DNA from: Deltaproteobacteria bacterium ADurb.Bin026
GTDB taxonomy: Bacteria; Desulfobacterota; Syntrophorhabdia; Syntrophorhabdales; Syntrophorhabdaceae
Length of the DNA: 7,272 bases
Reading direction: 5' to 3'
NCBI GenBank assembly: GCA_002071245.1
Contig: MWEV01000016.1
Coordinates: 1 to 7,272, forward strand
Below, in pieces: positions 5,214 to 7,272 of this stretch (position 1 is the stretch's first letter; each line of letters starts with the position of its first letter). The position numbers and the translations under genes were made by a program. The notes under the pieces were generated by a model. The model was not told where the DNA came from. It saw only the letters and a program-made list of their open reading frames with translations, and searched no databases.

Positions 5214-6902
5214 ATGATTACGCCTTTCCACGCTAAATACTATGCCCATGAACTCAGCCGGATTGGCGGTGCAGGATTTGACCGGTTAGGACGTGCTCTG
5301 TTTGATGCCTGCGTTGATCTGAACCCTCATCAGATTGAATCAGCCCTCTTTGCTCTACGTTCTCCCCTTTCAAAAGGTGTCCTCCTAGCAGACGAAGTTG
5401 GCCTTGGTAAGACAATAGAAGCGGGCCTGGTGCTCTGTCAATATTGGGCTGAACGTCGTAGGCATCTTCTTGTCATTTGTCCCGCATCGCTCCGCAAGCA
5501 GTGGTCACTTGAACTATCGGAGAAATTTAACCTTCCCTCAATGATTCTGGATGCCAAAATCTATAAGGAACAGCAAAGGAACGGCACGCCAAATCCCTTC
5601 AGAGATAACCGGATCATTATTTGTTCCATGCATTATGCTGCAAGCCGGGCGGAAGAAATCAAAGAAATACCTTGGAATCTTGTTGTCATTGACGAAGCCC
5701 ATAAGCTTCGTAACGCCTACCGGCAAAGCAACCGGATCGGACAGCGAATAAGATGGGGGACAGAAGACCGCAAAAAATTACTCCTCACAGCAACGCCACT
5801 TCAGAATACTCTTATGGAACTATATGGTCTCTCCACTCTGATTGATGATAGACTTTTTGGAGAGCCCGCATCATTTCGTTCACAATATCTGAATCAGGGT
5901 GGCGATCTGTCAGGTTTACGCGACAGATTAAAGACCTTTTGCTGGAGAACCTTACGCAGACAGGTGGTTGAATATGTTAAATTTACGGAAAGAAGGCTGA
6001 TTACCCGCCCATTTAAACCTACCGAACAGGAACACAAGCTCTATGAGGCTGTTTCCGCATACTTAAAAAGGGATGAAACCTATGCACTGCCATCTGGTCA
6101 GAAGCACCTCCTGATTCTTCTCGTGCGCAAGGTGCTTGCATCATCTCCACACGCTGTGGCAGGGACACTGGAAATTATGCGGAATCGTTTACTCAAGCTC
6201 CGTGATGAAATGAAAGTCAATGCCAGTCCTCTGGAAATGATCATTTCCGGCGATGACATTGACGATGATCTGCTTGATGAAATCCTTGAGGACGAAGAAG
6301 ATCTTCTGTCTGATGAATCCGAAACTGCCCAAGAATCTATACTAGATACCCCGATAAAAATTGATCTTGCCAAGCTTGAATCAGAAATCAATGAGCTGGA
6401 TGATTACATCCGTTGGGCAAGGAGCATTGGCATTGATACCAAGACCAAGGCGCTATTAAAGGCTCTGGAAATCGGCTTTGAGAAAATGACGGAAATGGGA
6501 GCTGCCGGGATGCACAACCAGGTGTGCCAGTGGGCCAAGCAGCCGTATCTGAACACACTCCTCGGTCTGCTCTTGGATCGGTGCTTCCGTGTCTATCTGA
6601 CTTCTGATCATGGCAACCTCGAAGCGGAAGGTTGCGGTCGTCCATCCGAAGGGGCTGTGGCGGACCTGCGTGGCGAACGAGTCCGCATCTATCCCGACGC
6701 AGCCCTTCGCGGCAAAGTGAAAGAACGCTTTCCCGCTGCGCTGGAATGGGGCACCGTTGGTCTCCCGGAGGACTACCTCGCCCTGCTGGCCCCTGCTCGG
6801 CAGGCGTTTGTCCAAGAAAAGCAGCGCGCTGTGAGCCACGGCGGTGTTTCAGTCGAGGAACTCATCGTCCCTCTGATCCAAATTGAGAGGAGGGGCGAAT
6901 GA
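5214..6902 (+). CDS. Chimeric protein: SNF2 helicase N-terminal half fused to PglZ C-terminal end
   Basis: A 562-residue ORF made of two unrelated parts. Residues 1 to about 429 are a RapA/SNF2-type helicase of the kind common in restriction and defence loci: a start MITPFHAKYYAHEL, DLNPHQ (35-40), Walker A in LADEVGLGKT (58-67), DEAH (160-163), motif III LLTATPLQN (190-198), LRRQ (247-250) and an acidic linker (348-369). Such helicases are usually 900-1,000 residues, and the whole second RecA lobe (motifs IV-VI) is gone. Residues about 431-562 are the C-terminal end of a BREX PglZ phosphatase: SDHG (464-467), then GRPSEG, RGERVR, GLPEDYLALLA, and HGG...EELIVP (542-553). The frame is open throughout. 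It may still bind ATP but should not translocate on DNA, and it lacks the PglZ N-terminal catalytic part. It is most likely an in-frame recombination product; a functional new fusion is possible but unproven. Confidence 0.85.
   Translation: MITPFHAKYYAHELSRIGGAGFDRLGRALFDACVDLNPHQIESALFALRSPLSKGVLLADEVGLGKTIEAGLVLCQYWAERRRHLLVICPASLRKQWSLELSEKFNLPSMILDAKIYKEQQRNGTPNPFRDNRIIICSMHYAASRAEEIKEIPWNLVVIDEAHKLRNAYRQSNRIGQRIRWGTEDRKKLLLTATPLQNTLMELYGLSTLIDDRLFGEPASFRSQYLNQGGDLSGLRDRLKTFCWRTLRRQVVEYVKFTERRLITRPFKPTEQEHKLYEAVSAYLKRDETYALPSGQKHLLILLVRKVLASSPHAVAGTLEIMRNRLLKLRDEMKVNASPLEMIISGDDIDDDLLDEILEDEEDLLSDESETAQESILDTPIKIDLAKLESEINELDDYIRWARSIGIDTKTKALLKALEIGFEKMTEMGAAGMHNQVCQWAKQPYLNTLLGLLLDRCFRVYLTSDHGNLEAEGCGRPSEGAVADLRGERVRIYPDAALRGKVKERFPAALEWGTVGLPEDYLALLAPARQAFVQEKQRAVSHGGVSVEELIVPLIQIERRGE
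6504..6902 (+). pseudogene. pglZ: C-terminal remnant of pglZ inside the fusion
   Basis: From about 6504 the sequence encodes only PglZ, with GMHNQVCQWA as the first recognisable block. PglZ is the alkaline-phosphatase-superfamily protein that defines BREX and Pgl phage-defence systems, and full-length forms usually exceed 600 residues. About 130 residues remain, including the SDHG metal-binding motif and the family's typical C-terminus. The amino-terminal part, with the other metal ligands, is missing. No degradation is visible in what remains, so the loss looks recent. GC is about 64% here against about 45% just upstream. Confidence 0.8.
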
Positions 6903-7272
6903 CCAGACGAACCGACCGGATCGGATTCAGTCAGCGAGTGCGTCTGGAATGGCTTGAGCAGACGGCCAACCTGATCCTGGCAGGAAATGAGAAGGCTACG
7001 GTCAACGATGCCTTGCAGGAACTGCTGAAGGACAAAGTGTCCGTCGGCGGCCAGGCCGAGCGCGGCAATCGCGAGAAGATCATCACGATTCTCCTCAAGA
7101 CGTGGCTGACGGTTCCGAGCGAACTCGAGCCTTTGCGCGTCGAAGGACTGGAACTCCTCAAACGTGTTCCTCGACGCGATCATCTGGCCATCCACTGGGG
7201 GATGGTCATGGCCGTCTACCCGTTCTGGTCGGGTGTAGCCATCCAGACCGGCCGTCTTCTGAGGCTTCAGGG
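6899..7272 (+). CDS. Probable BREX-locus gene after pglZ (BrxA-like), 3' end beyond the window
   Basis: ATG 6899 overlaps the TGA of the fusion gene as ATGA. AGGAGG (6888-6893) lies 5 bases upstream, so it is coupled to the former pglZ. The 124 visible residues show no stop before the window edge. They are mostly helical: RIGFSQRVRLEWLEQTANL, then KVSVGGQAERGNREKI, and a conserved-looking HWGMVMAVYPFWSGVAIQTG block followed by RLLRLQG. In type 3 BREX loci the gene after pglZ is recalled to be brxA, a small NusB-like protein; position and helical content fit, but I do not see a decisive BrxA signature. High GC, like the PglZ tail. It has no visible damage, so it may still be expressed although its operon has lost the upstream BREX genes in this window. 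Confidence 0.6.
   Translation, partial: MTRRTDRIGFSQRVRLEWLEQTANLILAGNEKATVNDALQELLKDKVSVGGQAERGNREKIITILLKTWLTVPSELEPLRVEGLELLKRVPRRDHLAIHWGMVMAVYPFWSGVAIQTGRLLRLQ

Noticed and set aside
6388..6839. Minus-strand frames opposite the PglZ part
   Set aside because: Long antisense frames are expected in GC-rich coding DNA; the plus strand encodes clear PglZ motifs.

Overview
The window looks like a piece of accessory (defence-island type) DNA from a Gram-negative-like bacterium. The local base composition (AT-rich to moderate on the left, GC-rich at the right end) and the mix of an SSB fragment, a PspC-domain protein and an IHF/HU-like protein would suit a Desulfobacterota-like host. That assignment is a weak guess, because no rRNA, tRNA or marker gene is present.

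Left part (1-1300): a truncated ssb gene on the minus strand ends inside a run of ATCAAT hexamers. A near-consensus sigma70 promoter on the plus strand points across it in antisense. Plus-strand small genes follow: a 71-aa PspC-domain membrane protein, an 84-aa DUF2007-like protein whose start overlaps the PspC stop, and a 91-aa HU/IHF-family DNA-binding protein.

Gap (1301-1675): no gene. It holds a direct repeat reminiscent of an IS21-family end and a large nested hairpin with a competing pairing partner.

Middle part (1676-3159): a compact three-gene overlapping unit made of a TIGR04255-type protein, a previously uncounted 59-aa basic-tailed ORF, and a 186-aa protein of unknown function with a TQDCDL motif. 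The overlaps imply translational coupling. This is the best candidate here for an undescribed system. After it comes a decayed reading frame resembling a PHP-domain phosphoesterase, with a 19-bp palindrome inside.

Second cassette (3477-5008): a 295-aa NucS-like PD-(D/E)XK nuclease with a DUF5655-like tail, then a 47-aa ORF (TAAATG junction), then a 167-aa hypothetical protein (ATGA overlap).

Right end (5148-7272): a good sigma70 promoter drives a striking chimeric ORF. Residues 1 to about 429 are the first half of a SNF2/RapA-type helicase, with Walker A, DEAH and motif III intact. Residues about 431-562 are the C-terminal end of a BREX PglZ phosphatase, including its SDHG motif. GC content jumps from about 45% to about 64% across the join (counted by hand in two 120-base blocks). 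The next gene starts with an ATGA overlap, runs off the window, and is probably the gene that follows pglZ in type 3-like BREX loci. The right end therefore looks like the scar of a recombination or deletion that fused a helicase gene to the tail of a BREX operon while keeping the frame.
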